A stretch of 64,000 bases of DNA from Acidocella aminolytica 101 = DSM 11237 (GTDB lineage: Bacteria > Pseudomonadota > Alphaproteobacteria > Acetobacterales > Acetobacteraceae): positions 1-64,000 of the forward strand of contig NZ_FQVJ01000001.1 of the NCBI RefSeq assembly GCF_900129125.1. The letters run 5' to 3'. A program made the position numbers and the translations under genes. Positions 38,053-47,657 of the stretch are shown here, one piece after another. Numbering within the stretch: the stretch's first letter is position 1; every line of letters begins with the position of its first letter. A model generated the notes under the pieces. The model searched no databases and had not been told where the DNA came from. It was given only the letters and a program-made list of their open reading frames with translations.

Positions 38053-39129
38053 GTGAGCACCCAACCCAAAAAATGGATCCAGGCAGAAATCGAGTCACTC
38101 GATCCCGAAATCGATTATGTGCGGATTTGGCAGTTATCGAGCTGCTATGACTCAAGCGAGTTTATGTCGAATTTGATGTATGCGCTTACCTTCCCAAACT
38201 TTGTTGTGACCGAATGGGGCTCTACCGCAGTGTGGCGTGAGGACGGCGGCAAGGTGGTCGAGCGCGCGACCTCCCGAGTGGAGCAGACCCAGAGTACGAA
38301 TAGCTTGTGGTGGTGGTACGGGCCGCACGACGAGCGCACCAAGAAGTCAGTCGACGGGATCAACCGCCTACATGCTTATTGGGCCAAGCAATATCCAGGC
38401 ATGTTCTCGTACAATGACGACTACATCTATGTCTGCGCGTTCTCAGCTGTACTCTTGCACCGATTCCGGCTTCGTCTAGGGCTGCCTGGCGTCTCGGAGA
38501 AGGAAAAGATTGCCTCCCATAAGTTCTGGGGTGAGCTGTCCAAGCTGTTTCGATCTGAGAATGATATGCCGCTGCATGGCTATCCGGAGGATTTCGACGG
38601 GTGCCTTCGTTTTTGCGAGGAGTATGAAACCGCACCGAAGCCCAAACCGGAGCGGGGCAACCTGATCGCCTCGGCGATCTACGAACAGTTCGTGTTCCGT
38701 TACTTTCCCGAGGAACTGCACTGGCTTGGCCACCAGTTGATCCGAAGCCTCGCGCTGCCGACCACGCTGGAAACCATGCAGATCGATCCTCCGCTGCCCA
38801 TGGCGAAAGAGATTCTGCCGAAATTGGTGGGCTTTATTCTCTGGTACAAGGACACCTACGAAGACGATCCGCCGCGTAGCTATATTGAGATGCGTGAAGC
38901 CATGAGTCAGGAACAGCGGCGGGCAGTCATGGATTCGATCCGCAAGCTGGACAAGCAGTTTCCCGCTCATTTTGCGTCCCTCTACAAGGACGATCCCAAG
39001 TTCGCGGGGTGCCCGTTCCATGCGGCGCTGCCGTCTTACGAGGGTGAAATCGAGTTCAAGCCATCAGTAACGGTTCGCGACATCGAGGCCGTCGTTTCAG
39101 GCGATGTCGGCGTCGCCAAAGCAGGCTGA
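38053..39129 (+). CDS. Putative oxygenase of the MpaB/DUF2236 type
   Basis: 358 aa, no signal peptide. The spacing of LMYALTFPNF, GGKVVERATSRVEQT, WWWYGPHDERTKKSVDGINRLHAYWA and FSYNDDYIYVCAF resembles the MpaB/latex-clearing-protein (DUF2236) family. In that family a histidine corresponding to RLHAYWA and nearby Arg/Thr residues bind haem b. Biochemically known members cleave or oxidise hydrophobic substrates such as polyisoprene or prenyl side chains. The match is by pattern only. AAAGGAGAA precedes the ATG. It follows an aldehyde dehydrogenase remnant downstream of TetR operator-like repeats. Confidence 0.5.
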   Translation: MSTQPKKWIQAEIESLDPEIDYVRIWQLSSCYDSSEFMSNLMYALTFPNFVVTEWGSTAVWREDGGKVVERATSRVEQTQSTNSLWWWYGPHDERTKKSVDGINRLHAYWAKQYPGMFSYNDDYIYVCAFSAVLLHRFRLRLGLPGVSEKEKIASHKFWGELSKLFRSENDMPLHGYPEDFDGCLRFCEEYETAPKPKPERGNLIASAIYEQFVFRYFPEELHWLGHQLIRSLALPTTLETMQIDPPLPMAKEILPKLVGFILWYKDTYEDDPPRSYIEMREAMSQEQRRAVMDSIRKLDKQFPAHFASLYKDDPKFAGCPFHAALPSYEGEIEFKPSVTVRDIEAVVSGDVGVAKAG

Positions 39130-39359
39130 CCGGCATTTTTTGGTGGCCGGTTCGTCCGGTTGCTGCCTGCATTATCCGGCGGCGTCTTCCTTCAGTTCGG
39201 CCGACCGCGTTTTGAAATAGGGGGGAACATGGATAGTTCGGGCCAACGCAGCCGGCCAATGTCAAGAAAACGGTCCGTAAGACCCGCCAACTAGGTTGGC
39301 TTAAACAGCGACCGGAGGCACTCGTTCCAGAGACATTGTTCGAAAACGGCTCATCCGCC
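39130..39359. other. Gap without a supported gene
   Basis: About 230 bp between convergent genes. No terminator with a good T-run is seen. Confidence 0.3.
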
Positions 39360-40109
39360 TCAATATTCCTGAGCGGTAGGACGAAACAGAATTTCGTTGA
39401 TGTCAACGTCATCTGGTTGGCCAATGGCGAACGCCACGGCTCTTGCGAAGGAGGCCGCGGGGATTGCAATCTTGTAAAACGCTTTTGTAGTCTGCTGCGT
39501 CTCCGGATCGGTGATGCTATCCGGCAGCTCCGTCTCGACCGCTCCCGGTGAGATGATCGTCGTGCGGATGTTGTACGGTTTCACCTCCTGCCGCAAGCCC
39601 TCTGAAATGACTCGCACAGCATGCTTGGTCGCCGAATAGACCGTGCTGCCTTGACGTACTTTATGGCCCGCGACCGAAGCCACGTTGATGAAATGGCCCG
39701 ATCGCTGGTGCTGCATATGTGGCAATGCCGCCGCGATCCCATAAAGCAGACCCTTGATGTTGACGTCGATCATCCTGTCCCAATCGTCGACCTTCAGCCG
39801 ATCGAGCAACGAGTTTGGCATTAACCCGGCGTTGTTGATCATGACATCGATTTGGCCGAACCGTTCGACCGCGGCGCCGACGAGACCCTCGACATCTTCC
39901 CGTCGCGTGACATCGGTTACGCGCGCCAGCACGTCGCCTCCTGCCGCAGCCAATTCTTGCGCCAGATCTTCGATCCGATCCTTGCGGCGGGCACCGATAA
40001 TCAGCTTTGCCCCCTTCGCAGCCAACAGCCGCGCCGTGGCTTCCCCAAGGCCGCTGCTTGCACCCGTGATCACGATGATCTTGCCTTTGATCTTGTCCGT
40101 AACGTCCAT
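39360..40109 (-). CDS. Short-chain dehydrogenase/reductase
   Basis: 249 aa, classical [15 protein letters not shown] (cofactor motif), NNAGLMP, catalytic Ser in FINVASVAG and YSATKHAVR with the Tyr-x3-Lys pair. The C-terminal part ([18 protein letters not shown]) is typical of YdfG-like serine/3-hydroxy-acid SDRs. Single gene; no clear pathway, though it stands between the oxygenase-like gene and a MarR regulator. Confidence 0.87.
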   Translation of the reverse strand: MDVTDKIKGKIIVITGASSGLGEATARLLAAKGAKLIIGARRKDRIEDLAQELAAAGGDVLARVTDVTRREDVEGLVGAAVERFGQIDVMINNAGLMPNSLLDRLKVDDWDRMIDVNIKGLLYGIAAALPHMQHQRSGHFINVASVAGHKVRQGSTVYSATKHAVRVISEGLRQEVKPYNIRTTIISPGAVETELPDSITDPETQQTTKAFYKIAIPAASFARAVAFAIGQPDDVDINEILFRPTAQEY

Positions 40110-40346
40110 GCCATCACCTCACATCGTGCCGCTCCAATATCGTTGCCTTGCACGGAATTCTCAACCCCACGGTACAACAAAAAGTACTTTACTCACCCAG
40201 CCGTGAATGGATTCGATTCTGATTCTGGCGGTGTGGAGCCAATCGAAATTTTGAATTCAATCCTATATGGTGGCGCACATTTATGCGGTTAACCAAAAGT
40301 TGGGACACCAATATTACAAAGCTTGCTTTTTAGAGCCACCAACTGC

Positions 40347-40847
40347 TTAATCTATTTCTCCATTTATCGAATTGAGTGCGGCGCAGATGTGTTCCAGAAC
40401 CTTGTACGCAACCTCGACTTCATGGTCGGTTAAACCTGAGAGCGAGTCGATCTGTACCTGGTCTACAATATTTCTGACTTGATTTGCTAGAGTCCGCCCT
40501 TTCCTGGTCAGGACTATCAATTTGGCCCTCCGATCAGACGCCTCTTCTTCCCGCCGTATCAAGCTCGCCTTCTCCAAATTATCCAGGAGACGAACGATCG
40601 ATGAGCCGTCCAATGACATTGAGAATGCAAGATCCTTCTGCCGCATTGGTGCCGTCGCACGCAGCAAATGTATAAGGGGAAGCCAAGTTGCTTCTGTCAG
40701 CTTAAAGGGCAGAAGATAAGAATTGGCAGCACGGCGCCAAGTGCGTGTGGCAAGCCCCAACATACTCGCGAAGTTTTCACGATTTTTTTTCTTGGGCGGC
40801 ATTTTTAGGGCAATCTTGATATCTGATGACGAACAACTAGATGTCAT
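40347..40847 (-). CDS. MarR-family regulator
   Basis: 166 aa (or 151 if the ATG at 40802 is used; neither start has a strong ribosome site). The winged helix is clear: APMRQKDLAFSMSLDGSSIVRLLDNLEKASLIRREEEASDRRAKLIVLTRKG. It is divergent from the FAD reductase-patatin operon, and a perfect palindrome lies in the 288-bp gap. It probably represses that operon. Confidence 0.85.
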   Translation of the reverse strand: MTSSCSSSDIKIALKMPPKKKNRENFASMLGLATRTWRRAANSYLLPFKLTEATWLPLIHLLRATAPMRQKDLAFSMSLDGSSIVRLLDNLEKASLIRREEEASDRRAKLIVLTRKGRTLANQVRNIVDQVQIDSLSGLTDHEVEVAYKVLEHICAALNSINGEID

Positions 40848-40871
40848 ACAATCTATTTTTGTGCAATGGAG

Positions 40872-40883
40872 TTATGCGCATAA
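40872..40883. promoter_or_regulatory. Palindrome in the MarR/FAD-patatin gap
   Basis: TTATGCGCATAA is a perfect 12-bp palindrome 25 bp before the MarR start. MarR proteins bind such AT-rich dyads. Binding is inferred. Confidence 0.45.
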
Positions 40884-41135
40884 ATTTGGTTCTAGTGCAT
40901 CTGTCTTAGGTCAATATGTCAGCCGCATACCCGTTCATTCGGGCCTGCGGCAACATGCAACTCGGGAAGGGCTTGCCGAGCATGTCTTTTGTTGATTCAG
41001 TACTTGCATCTCCTCGGGCAAGACAAAAACTTTTTGATTCCTGCCCGGGGGATGGACGCCGCTGCCAAGAAAGGCGTGAGGATAGCCGCAAGTTCCATCC
41101 AACCCCCGCACCGATAGAAAGAGGGCAGCTTCTTA

Positions 41136-43487
41136 ATGCCAACTGAAGTCGATTATCTGCTCCTCGGCGGCGGGCTTGCCAGCGCAACCGCGGCGGCAAC
41201 CCTCCGGCTCGAAGGAGCCAAGGGGTCGATCATGATCCTGTCAAACGAGGAGCTGCCTCCTTACTATAGGCCGCCGCTGTCCAAGCAGTTCTTGCTTGGG
41301 GCCGCCACCGCGGAAATGCTCTCCATCTATTCGGACAGTTTTTACAAGGAACAAGAGATTGAGCTTGCCTTGAATGTGTCGGCCATCGCAGTTAACACGG
41401 AGACACGTCATGTGACTACGGATACATGCGGGGATATCCGGTATGGACAGCTTCTGATCGCGACCGGAGGCAGGCCAAAGCCGCTTGAAATTCCTGGCAC
41501 TGACCTCAAGAGTATTCATTATTTACGGCGCAAGGCCGAATGTGAGGCTATCAGGCAAAATGCCCGTTCGGGAGCAAAGAGCGCCGTCGTCATAGGCGCC
41601 AGTTTTCTTGGCATGGAGATTGCGATGTCTCTTATCGCGCTGGGGCTCCATGTCACCCTCATCGAGGCCGACGATAAGGTGCTCAAGCACCTGGAATCGA
41701 CAGATATCTCTGAATATTTCAAAGGACATGCCGAGAGCCAGGGAGCATCGGTCCTGCTACGCGATACACCCTTGGCGTTTCATGGCGAAGGCGGGCAGGT
41801 GCGCGAGGTCGAAACCGCATCCGGGCATCGGGTGCCATGCGATCTCGCCGTGATCAGCATCGGCGTCGTTCCCAACACGGAATTCCTCCAGGGAAGTGGC
41901 ATTGTGCTGGACGAAGGTCTCGTAGTGGTCGACGAGTTGTTGAGATCAAATGTCGCGAATGTCTTTGCCGCTGGCGATGTAACCAGTTTTTATGATCCTG
42001 TCTTTGCCTTGCGCCGTCATATCGAGCATTGGGACAATGCCGTGAAACAGGGGCGCTTGGCGGCAAAAAACATGCTGGACCAGCGATTGCGTTACGACGA
42101 GGTATCGTACTTCTTTTGTGATGTTGGAGATATCAGCTTTAGCGTCCTGGGTGCTCCTGAGGAGGGCAACGAGCAGTTCAGCCGCGGCGCCCTCGACAAG
42201 AGATCTTTGGCGATATTCTATCTAAAAGACGGCGTGCCGCGCGCGCTGTTCTCCATAGGCCGGCCGGTTGAGGAAACACGGCATGCGGAAGATCTGATAC
42301 GATATCGCGTCAATCTTGGCGACGTGCAAGACAGGCTGAGCGATCAGACTTTCAGTCTCGCCCAGATTCCAATAAGCACTGTGTTGATTCTACAAGGGGG
42401 CGGTGCGCTCGGCGCTTTCGAGTGGGGCGTGGTGAAGGCGCTAGAGGAAGAGCAGATTTTTCCTGACATCGTCGCCGGTGTGTCGATCGGCGCCCTGAAT
42501 GGCGCCATCATTGCGGCTAATCCCCGCCACGCGACAGAGGCGCTGGAATCATTCTGGTCTGACCTCTCCGTCCGGACGCCATTCCTGCCGCCCGGGGAGG
42601 CCAGTCGCGCCATTACCTCGATGGAGATATTGATGTTCGGGGTGCCGAACTTTTTTAAGCCCCGTTGGCTTCAACCCTTTGCCAATCCGTCGCTGCTGCC
42701 GGCGGACTGGACCAGCTATTACGACACGGCGCCGATGAAGGAGCTGATCTCAAAATATGTCGATTTCCCGACGCTCAAGGCCAGTCCGGTCCGGCTTCTG
42801 GTCGGAGCGGTCAATGTCGCTACAGCGGAGCTTGAAATCTTCGACAGTTATGTCGACGATCTGACGCCTAACCATATTCTTGCCAGCGGCAGTCTGCCGC
42901 CGGGTTTTCCCTGGACCGTGATCGACGGCGAGGCTTACTGGGATGGCGGAATCGTAAGTAATTCGCCGCTCGATCTGGTTCTCGATCGGTGCGGCCCCGG
43001 CGGCAAGCATGTTTTTATCGTTGACCTGTTCGCAGGCCACAGAGACCTGCCTAAAAACATGATGGAAGTCATGTCCAGGCGCGATGAGATTTTTTATTCG
43101 GAACGAATCCGGAGCGACCGGCGACTGCGCGAAACTGTTGCTTCGTATCGCACACTGGTCAACCTGATCCTTGCGCAGGTTGACCCCTACAAACTCACCA
43201 AAATTCAACAACGTCCACTTTATATCGAGATGATGGGGGACGGAGCACTTGTGAATTTCACGAGATTCGTGCGGGAAAGCGCAAATGGAGAGCCGTCCTC
43301 CCGCGATTATGATTTTTCGGAGGAGTCGATCAGGCTTAATCAAGCGGCGGGCTACGCCCTTGCCAAGAAAACGCTCCACCACCCCGTAGGCAACGTAGAG
43401 GGGTTGACGGCGGCATCTCCTCTCCCGGTTCTATTACCCGTCCAGACCCGGCAAACCAGTCCGAGAAAACGGACTGGCCCCATGTAG
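41136..43487 (+). CDS. Fusion: FAD-dependent NAD(P)H reductase + patatin-like phospholipase
   Basis: 783 aa in one frame. Residues 1-~405 are a ferredoxin/rubredoxin-reductase-like flavoprotein: LLLGGGLASATAAATL (FAD), YYRPPLSKQ, VVIGASFLGMEIA (NAD(P)H), VFAAGDVTSF, and a reductase C-terminal domain. Residues ~415-740 are a patatin-like esterase with oxyanion loop GGGALGAFEWG, nucleophile elbow GVSIGALNG and the dyad Asp in DGGIVSNSPL. All catalytic elements of both halves are present. The operon partners (acetoacetate decarboxylase, 3-hydroxybutyrate dehydrogenase, phasin) point to lipid or polyhydroxybutyrate/ketone-body metabolism. The fusion is unusual: in relatives I know, the patatin gene in this context stands alone. 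Confidence 0.88.
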   Translation: MPTEVDYLLLGGGLASATAAATLRLEGAKGSIMILSNEELPPYYRPPLSKQFLLGAATAEMLSIYSDSFYKEQEIELALNVSAIAVNTETRHVTTDTCGDIRYGQLLIATGGRPKPLEIPGTDLKSIHYLRRKAECEAIRQNARSGAKSAVVIGASFLGMEIAMSLIALGLHVTLIEADDKVLKHLESTDISEYFKGHAESQGASVLLRDTPLAFHGEGGQVREVETASGHRVPCDLAVISIGVVPNTEFLQGSGIVLDEGLVVVDELLRSNVANVFAAGDVTSFYDPVFALRRHIEHWDNAVKQGRLAAKNMLDQRLRYDEVSYFFCDVGDISFSVLGAPEEGNEQFSRGALDKRSLAIFYLKDGVPRALFSIGRPVEETRHAEDLIRYRVNLGDVQDRLSDQTFSLAQIPISTVLILQGGGALGAFEWGVVKALEEEQIFPDIVAGVSIGALNGAIIAANPRHATEALESFWSDLSVRTPFLPPGEASRAITSMEILMFGVPNFFKPRWLQPFANPSLLPADWTSYYDTAPMKELISKYVDFPTLKASPVRLLVGAVNVATAELEIFDSYVDDLTPNHILASGSLPPGFPWTVIDGEAYWDGGIVSNSPLDLVLDRCGPGGKHVFIVDLFAGHRDLPKNMMEVMSRRDEIFYSERIRSDRRLRETVASYRTLVNLILAQVDPYKLTKIQQRPLYIEMMGDGALVNFTRFVRESANGEPSSRDYDFSEESIRLNQAAGYALAKKTLHHPVGNVEGLTAASPLPVLLPVQTRQTSPRKRTGPM

Positions 43488-43612
43488 GTCTTGAGAAAGG
43501 ATGGATAGACTAGCCTATATTACCGCGATGGAGATATTGGACATATTCCCGTGAACAATCCGACCGGCCAGACGGCTTGTTGTATCGAATCACTGACGAG
43601 GAGCGACAAAAT

Positions 43613-44365
43613 ATGACCCGTGACGAAATTCTGAGCACACCGTCGATGCCCGCGTTCTCACCTAGTTATCCGTTCGGGCCATTTCATTTCGTTCGCCGCG
43701 AATATTTGATCATCACCTACGAGACCGACCCTGAGGTGATCAGAGAGGCTCTGCCTGAGCCGCTTGAACCGGCGCCGGGCAATCTCGCCTATTATGAGTG
43801 GATGAAGATGCCTGATTCCACTGGTTTTGGTTCCTATGAGGAGAGCGGCAGCGGCATACAGGCGCTCTGGCAAGGCGAGCCTTGTAATTTCTCCGTCCAG
43901 ATGTATCTGGACGACGAACCGCCTATCACCGGAGGGCGGGAGATCTGGGGATTTCCGAAAAAATACGGCGTGCCGCGGCTGGATCTGGTCAAGGATACTC
44001 TGACGGGCACATTGCACTACGATGGAGAGCGTGTCGCCATGGGTACTATGCGCTACAAGATTAAGAGCCTCGCCGATAAGCTGGACGAGGTAAAGGCCGG
44101 CGTCGCCAAGCTGAACGTCAATCTGAAACTACTGCCGGATGTGGACGGTAAACCCAAGGTCGCGCAACTCGTCGGCTACAATCTCGAAGACATCCACATC
44201 CACGGCGCATGGGAGGGCACAGCGGATATACAATTGTTGCCGCATGCCAATTGTCGTGTGGCCGCCCTACCCGTGAAACGGGTCGTTGGCGGGCGTCATT
44301 TGGTCGTTGATCTCGTGCTGCCCTACGGCAAGGTGTTGCATGATTATCTCGCGGAACAGCAATAA
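43613..44365 (+). CDS. adc: Acetoacetate decarboxylase
   Basis: About 250 aa. It converts acetoacetate to acetone and CO2 through a Schiff-base lysine. REIWGFPKKYG near residue 110 carries the adjacent lysines of the active site, and GPFHFVRREYLIITYETDPE and MRYKIKSL are family hallmarks. ATG 43613 follows GAGGAGCG; the 12 residues upstream are excluded. 3-hydroxybutyrate dehydrogenase starts 12 bp after it. Confidence 0.92.
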   Translation: MTRDEILSTPSMPAFSPSYPFGPFHFVRREYLIITYETDPEVIREALPEPLEPAPGNLAYYEWMKMPDSTGFGSYEESGSGIQALWQGEPCNFSVQMYLDDEPPITGGREIWGFPKKYGVPRLDLVKDTLTGTLHYDGERVAMGTMRYKIKSLADKLDEVKAGVAKLNVNLKLLPDVDGKPKVAQLVGYNLEDIHIHGAWEGTADIQLLPHANCRVAALPVKRVVGGRHLVVDLVLPYGKVLHDYLAEQQ

Positions 44366-44377
44366 GAGGATTTGAAC

Positions 44378-45163
44378 ATGGCGTTGAAGGGCAAGGTTGC
44401 ACTGGTGACGGGGTCGACCAGCGGCATTGGGCTTGGCATCGCGCGTGCGCTGGCGGCGGAGGGTGCCGACATCATGCTGAACGGGTTCGGCGATGCGGGC
44501 GAGATCGAGGCGCTGCGCGCTGATCTGGCCAAGGAGTTTTCCGTGAAGGTCGAGTATGACGGCGCGGATCTGAGCAAGCCGGACCAGGTGGCGGCGATCG
44601 TTGCGAAGACGCAGAGTGACCTGGGCAGCCTGGATATTCTCGTCAACAATGCCGGCATCCAGTTCACCGCTCCGGTCGAGGAATTTCCCGAGGCGAAGTG
44701 GGAGGCGATCATCGCTATCAATCTCTCCGCCGTGTTCTACGGCATGAAGGCGGCGATTCCGGGGATGAAGGCGAAGGGCTGGGGGCGGATCATCAATATT
44801 GCCTCGGCGCATGGGTTGGTGGCGAGCCCGCACAAGGTGGCCTATGTGGCGGCCAAGCACGGCGTTGTGGGCGCGACCAAGGTGGCGGCGATCGAGACGG
44901 CGAATGACGGCATCACGGTGAACGCGATCTGCCCCGGCTGGGTGCTGACGCCGCTGGTGGAGAAGCAGCTTGAGGACCGGGCCAAGGAAGCGGGCACGGA
45001 TGTGGAGACCGAGAAGAAGAAGATGCTGCAGGAGACGCAGCCGATGCTGAAATTCTCGACGCCGGAGGAGATCGGCGCGCTGGCTGTGTTTCTGTCCTCC
45101 GACGGGGCGGCGACGATCACCGGCGTGCCGCTGTCCATCGATGGCGGCTGGGTGGCGCATTAA
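44378..45163 (+). CDS. bdhA: 3-hydroxybutyrate dehydrogenase
   Basis: About 261 aa, SDR. It interconverts 3-hydroxybutyrate and acetoacetate with NAD. TGSTSGIGLGIA, NNAGIQF, NIASAHGLVASPHKVAYVAAKHG (Ser/Tyr/Lys) and the family-specific CPGWVLTPLVEKQ and SIDGGWVAH are present. GAGG precedes the ATG. With acetoacetate decarboxylase it would drain 3-hydroxybutyrate to acetone. The coding GC is noticeably higher than that of the phasin gene that follows. Confidence 0.94.
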   Translation: MALKGKVALVTGSTSGIGLGIARALAAEGADIMLNGFGDAGEIEALRADLAKEFSVKVEYDGADLSKPDQVAAIVAKTQSDLGSLDILVNNAGIQFTAPVEEFPEAKWEAIIAINLSAVFYGMKAAIPGMKAKGWGRIINIASAHGLVASPHKVAYVAAKHGVVGATKVAAIETANDGITVNAICPGWVLTPLVEKQLEDRAKEAGTDVETEKKKMLQETQPMLKFSTPEEIGALAVFLSSDGAATITGVPLSIDGGWVAH

Positions 45164-45200
45164 CCCCAACATCAAATATTTTTAAAACGGAGAGCAGACT

Positions 45201-45596
45201 ATGACCCAAGAAAAAGAAAATGCCCTGGAGGGTGGCAGTACTCAGGTAAAATTCGGGCCTGAGGCCATCTTTCGTTTATGGACGAAGAATGTAGAGAAAA
45301 TAGTCCGCATTAACGAGTTAACGGCGCGAACGATCATCGAAACAGCCACACGTCAGTTGGAGTTCAGTCAAGAACTATTACGGCAGGATTTGGCTGAAAT
45401 ACGGAAACTAACAGAAAAAGGTGTCTCGGTAAAACCCGCGGATCTGACTAAGATATATCTCGAGCATGCTTTACAAAGGGTCGAGAGTTTGGTTGTCGAG
45501 TCAAGTAATGTCGTGAATACCGCGGGGCAGCATTTCAATGGGTCTCTAAAGCTGATCCTTCATGACGTTCCATCTGAAAGCGAACCTAAATCATAG
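45201..45596 (+). CDS. Phasin-family protein
   Basis: 131 aa, almost entirely helical and amphipathic. IFRLWTKNVEKIVRINELTART, then FSQELLRQDLAEIRKL and ALQRVESLVVESSNV resemble granule-associated phasins that coat polyhydroxybutyrate inclusions. It is 37 bp after 3-hydroxybutyrate dehydrogenase. No PHB synthase is in the window. Confidence 0.75.
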   Translation: MTQEKENALEGGSTQVKFGPEAIFRLWTKNVEKIVRINELTARTIIETATRQLEFSQELLRQDLAEIRKLTEKGVSVKPADLTKIYLEHALQRVESLVVESSNVVNTAGQHFNGSLKLILHDVPSESEPKS

Positions 45597-45689
45597 GCTG
45601 CAACGTATCCTAAGATCAACGAGATAGAAACGATATCGAAATAAATATGACGGCAAGAAACTGCGGGCTACTGGCCAGCCGTGCATCAC

Positions 45690-46250
45690 GTGGTGAACAC
45701 GGGCCTACTGGTATATCGTGCATGGCTTTGCTCGGTGGGCACAGACATTCCTTGGCTCACTCTACCATTTCTCGCACAATGCCGCTGCCATCATCGATGC
45801 CTTCATTGGTCGGCACCGCATCGCGTTGCGGTAGATCGGTAACCAGGTTAGTGAAACGCCGACCTCCGTTTGGATGGAGCTGTCCGCGGCGGACACCATT
45901 GAACGTTTGCTGATACCGTATGTTGAATATGTTTTGGAACGCCCTGACTTCCTTCCATTGTTTCACAGCCCGTCAATTGTTTCTCCCGAGCCTAACGGAC
46001 GTGAAGATCTCATCCGCGTAATTCAATCGGTACTTGATGTACGGCTGCCACATGTCGCCTGGAAACAGAGGTAATTCTATGCAGTGATGTCGGATGTTGT
46101 TGCGGCAGGAACGATGCAGATGAGTTTTTAGGCTGCCCCGGCACGGGCGCATACTTGTCTGCGCGAGGTACTACGCGTGTTGACGGCGTACCCGCAGCTA
46201 ATCGAGAGCGATATGGCCGATGAAAGAGCCGATTCTGGTATGTTTCGAGG
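45690..46250 (+). pseudogene. Remnant of a TetR-like regulator
   Basis: Scattered frames carry pieces of a regulator. LGSLYHFSHNAAAIIDAFI resembles the recognition helix of TetR proteins, then MELSAADTIERLLIPYVEYVLERP and LREVLRVLTAYPQLIES continue in other frames with stops between. Boundaries are approximate and the family call is tentative. Confidence 0.35.
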
Positions 46251-46265
46251 AAAGGGGCGTGTTTA

Positions 46266-47585
46266 ATGTCGGACAGTGGAGCGCAGTATCACGTCGTCGT
46301 CGTCGGGGGTGGTGTTGCGGGGCTGGAGATTGCTACAACACTTGGCCGCCGTTGGCGCCGGCAGCGCCCGCAAAATCAGGCAGTTCCAAAGGTTACGTTG
46401 ATCGACAGTGATTCAGCTCATGTGTGGAAGCCCATGCTCCATACGATCGCTGCCGGAACAAGAGATATGGCAGCGCAACAGGTGACGTACGTGACGCAAG
46501 CCTATGATTCGGGTTTTATCTATCAACCTGGAGAGCTATGCGGTCTCGACCGAACGAAACACGAAGTGCTGCTAGCTCCACTCTACGCCGCGGATGGCCG
46601 GCTGCTCATTCCCGAGAGAAGGCTGGTATATCACAAGCTGATCCTAGCGGTCGGCAGCCAGGCAAATGATTTTGGCACGCTTGGCGTCGGCGAGCATTGC
46701 TGGATGATTGATTCCCGTCGCCAGGCTGACGCATTCAATCACGAGTTGCGAATTCATATGCTCCGAAGCCTGACCCAGGACCTGCCATTGGACATCGCCA
46801 TCATCGGCGGTGGCGCGACCGGGGTCGAATTGGCCGCGGAACTGGTACAACTGGTTGAAGCCTCGGCCGCCTATGGAGCGCAAGGCATCGCGGAACGAAT
46901 CACAGTGACCCTCATAGAGAGCGGCTCCAGGCTTCTAGCGGCGTTTCCCGAGGACATTTCGTCGGCAACGCGGCGCCGTCTGGAAGCTCTCGGCATCTGC
47001 GTCTTGACTGATACCAAGGTCAGCGCCGTGACGGCTGACGGCCTGGCGTTTGGCGATGGTAGGAAGATGAGGGCCTCGTTAAAGATTTGGGCCGCAGGGG
47101 TAAAAGCCCCTGAATTCCTGGCTCACCTCGATGGGTTGGAAACCAATCGATCCAACCAACTCGTTGTGTTGCCGTCGCTGCAAACCAGCCGCGATCCCGA
47201 TATCTATGCCGTAGGTGACTGCTCGAGCCTTACCCTCCCAAAAACTTCCCGGCCGCTTCCGCCGACGGCACAGGTTGCCCATCAGCAGGCGCAGTATCTG
47301 ATCCGCCACTTACCCCGAATCATCCAGCATCAAGAAGAACCTCCTCCATTTGCTTACCGCGACTTTGGCGCGCTGGTTTCTCTGAGCAACTATGACGCCT
47401 ATGGGTCGCTCGGGAAATTCGGTTTGTTCAGAGGCCGGACCATTCGAGGACACCTGGCCCAGCTGAGCCATGTCATGCTCTATCGTAGCCATCAGGCGCG
47501 GCTTTATGGGGTTTGGCGTGGTAGTTTGGTGTGGCTGGTTGACTGCTTGAATGCACGCCTGCGGGCGAAGATTCGGTTGGATTAA
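46266..47585 (+). CDS. NDH-2-like NAD(P)H:quinone oxidoreductase (FAD)
   Basis: 439 aa. VVVGGGVAGLEIATTLG (FAD), IAIIGGGATGVELAAELVQL (NADH) and DIYAVGDCSSLTLP (second FAD site) fit type II NADH dehydrogenases. The C terminus (YRDFGALVSLSNYDAYG, then GRTIRGHLAQLSHVMLYRSHQARL) is like Ndh membrane-binding ends. It would pass electrons from NADH to quinone without proton pumping, useful for reoxidising NADH made by 3-hydroxybutyrate oxidation. AAAGGGGCG precedes the ATG. Confidence 0.85.
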   Translation: MSDSGAQYHVVVVGGGVAGLEIATTLGRRWRRQRPQNQAVPKVTLIDSDSAHVWKPMLHTIAAGTRDMAAQQVTYVTQAYDSGFIYQPGELCGLDRTKHEVLLAPLYAADGRLLIPERRLVYHKLILAVGSQANDFGTLGVGEHCWMIDSRRQADAFNHELRIHMLRSLTQDLPLDIAIIGGGATGVELAAELVQLVEASAAYGAQGIAERITVTLIESGSRLLAAFPEDISSATRRRLEALGICVLTDTKVSAVTADGLAFGDGRKMRASLKIWAAGVKAPEFLAHLDGLETNRSNQLVVLPSLQTSRDPDIYAVGDCSSLTLPKTSRPLPPTAQVAHQQAQYLIRHLPRIIQHQEEPPPFAYRDFGALVSLSNYDAYGSLGKFGLFRGRTIRGHLAQLSHVMLYRSHQARLYGVWRGSLVWLVDCLNARLRAKIRLD

Positions 47586-47657
47586 ATAATATGTCTGGCG
47601 TCGTGAGGTGAGAACAGCAAAAAAACGACTGTGGGCCAAGCGTAAGACGGAAGCACC

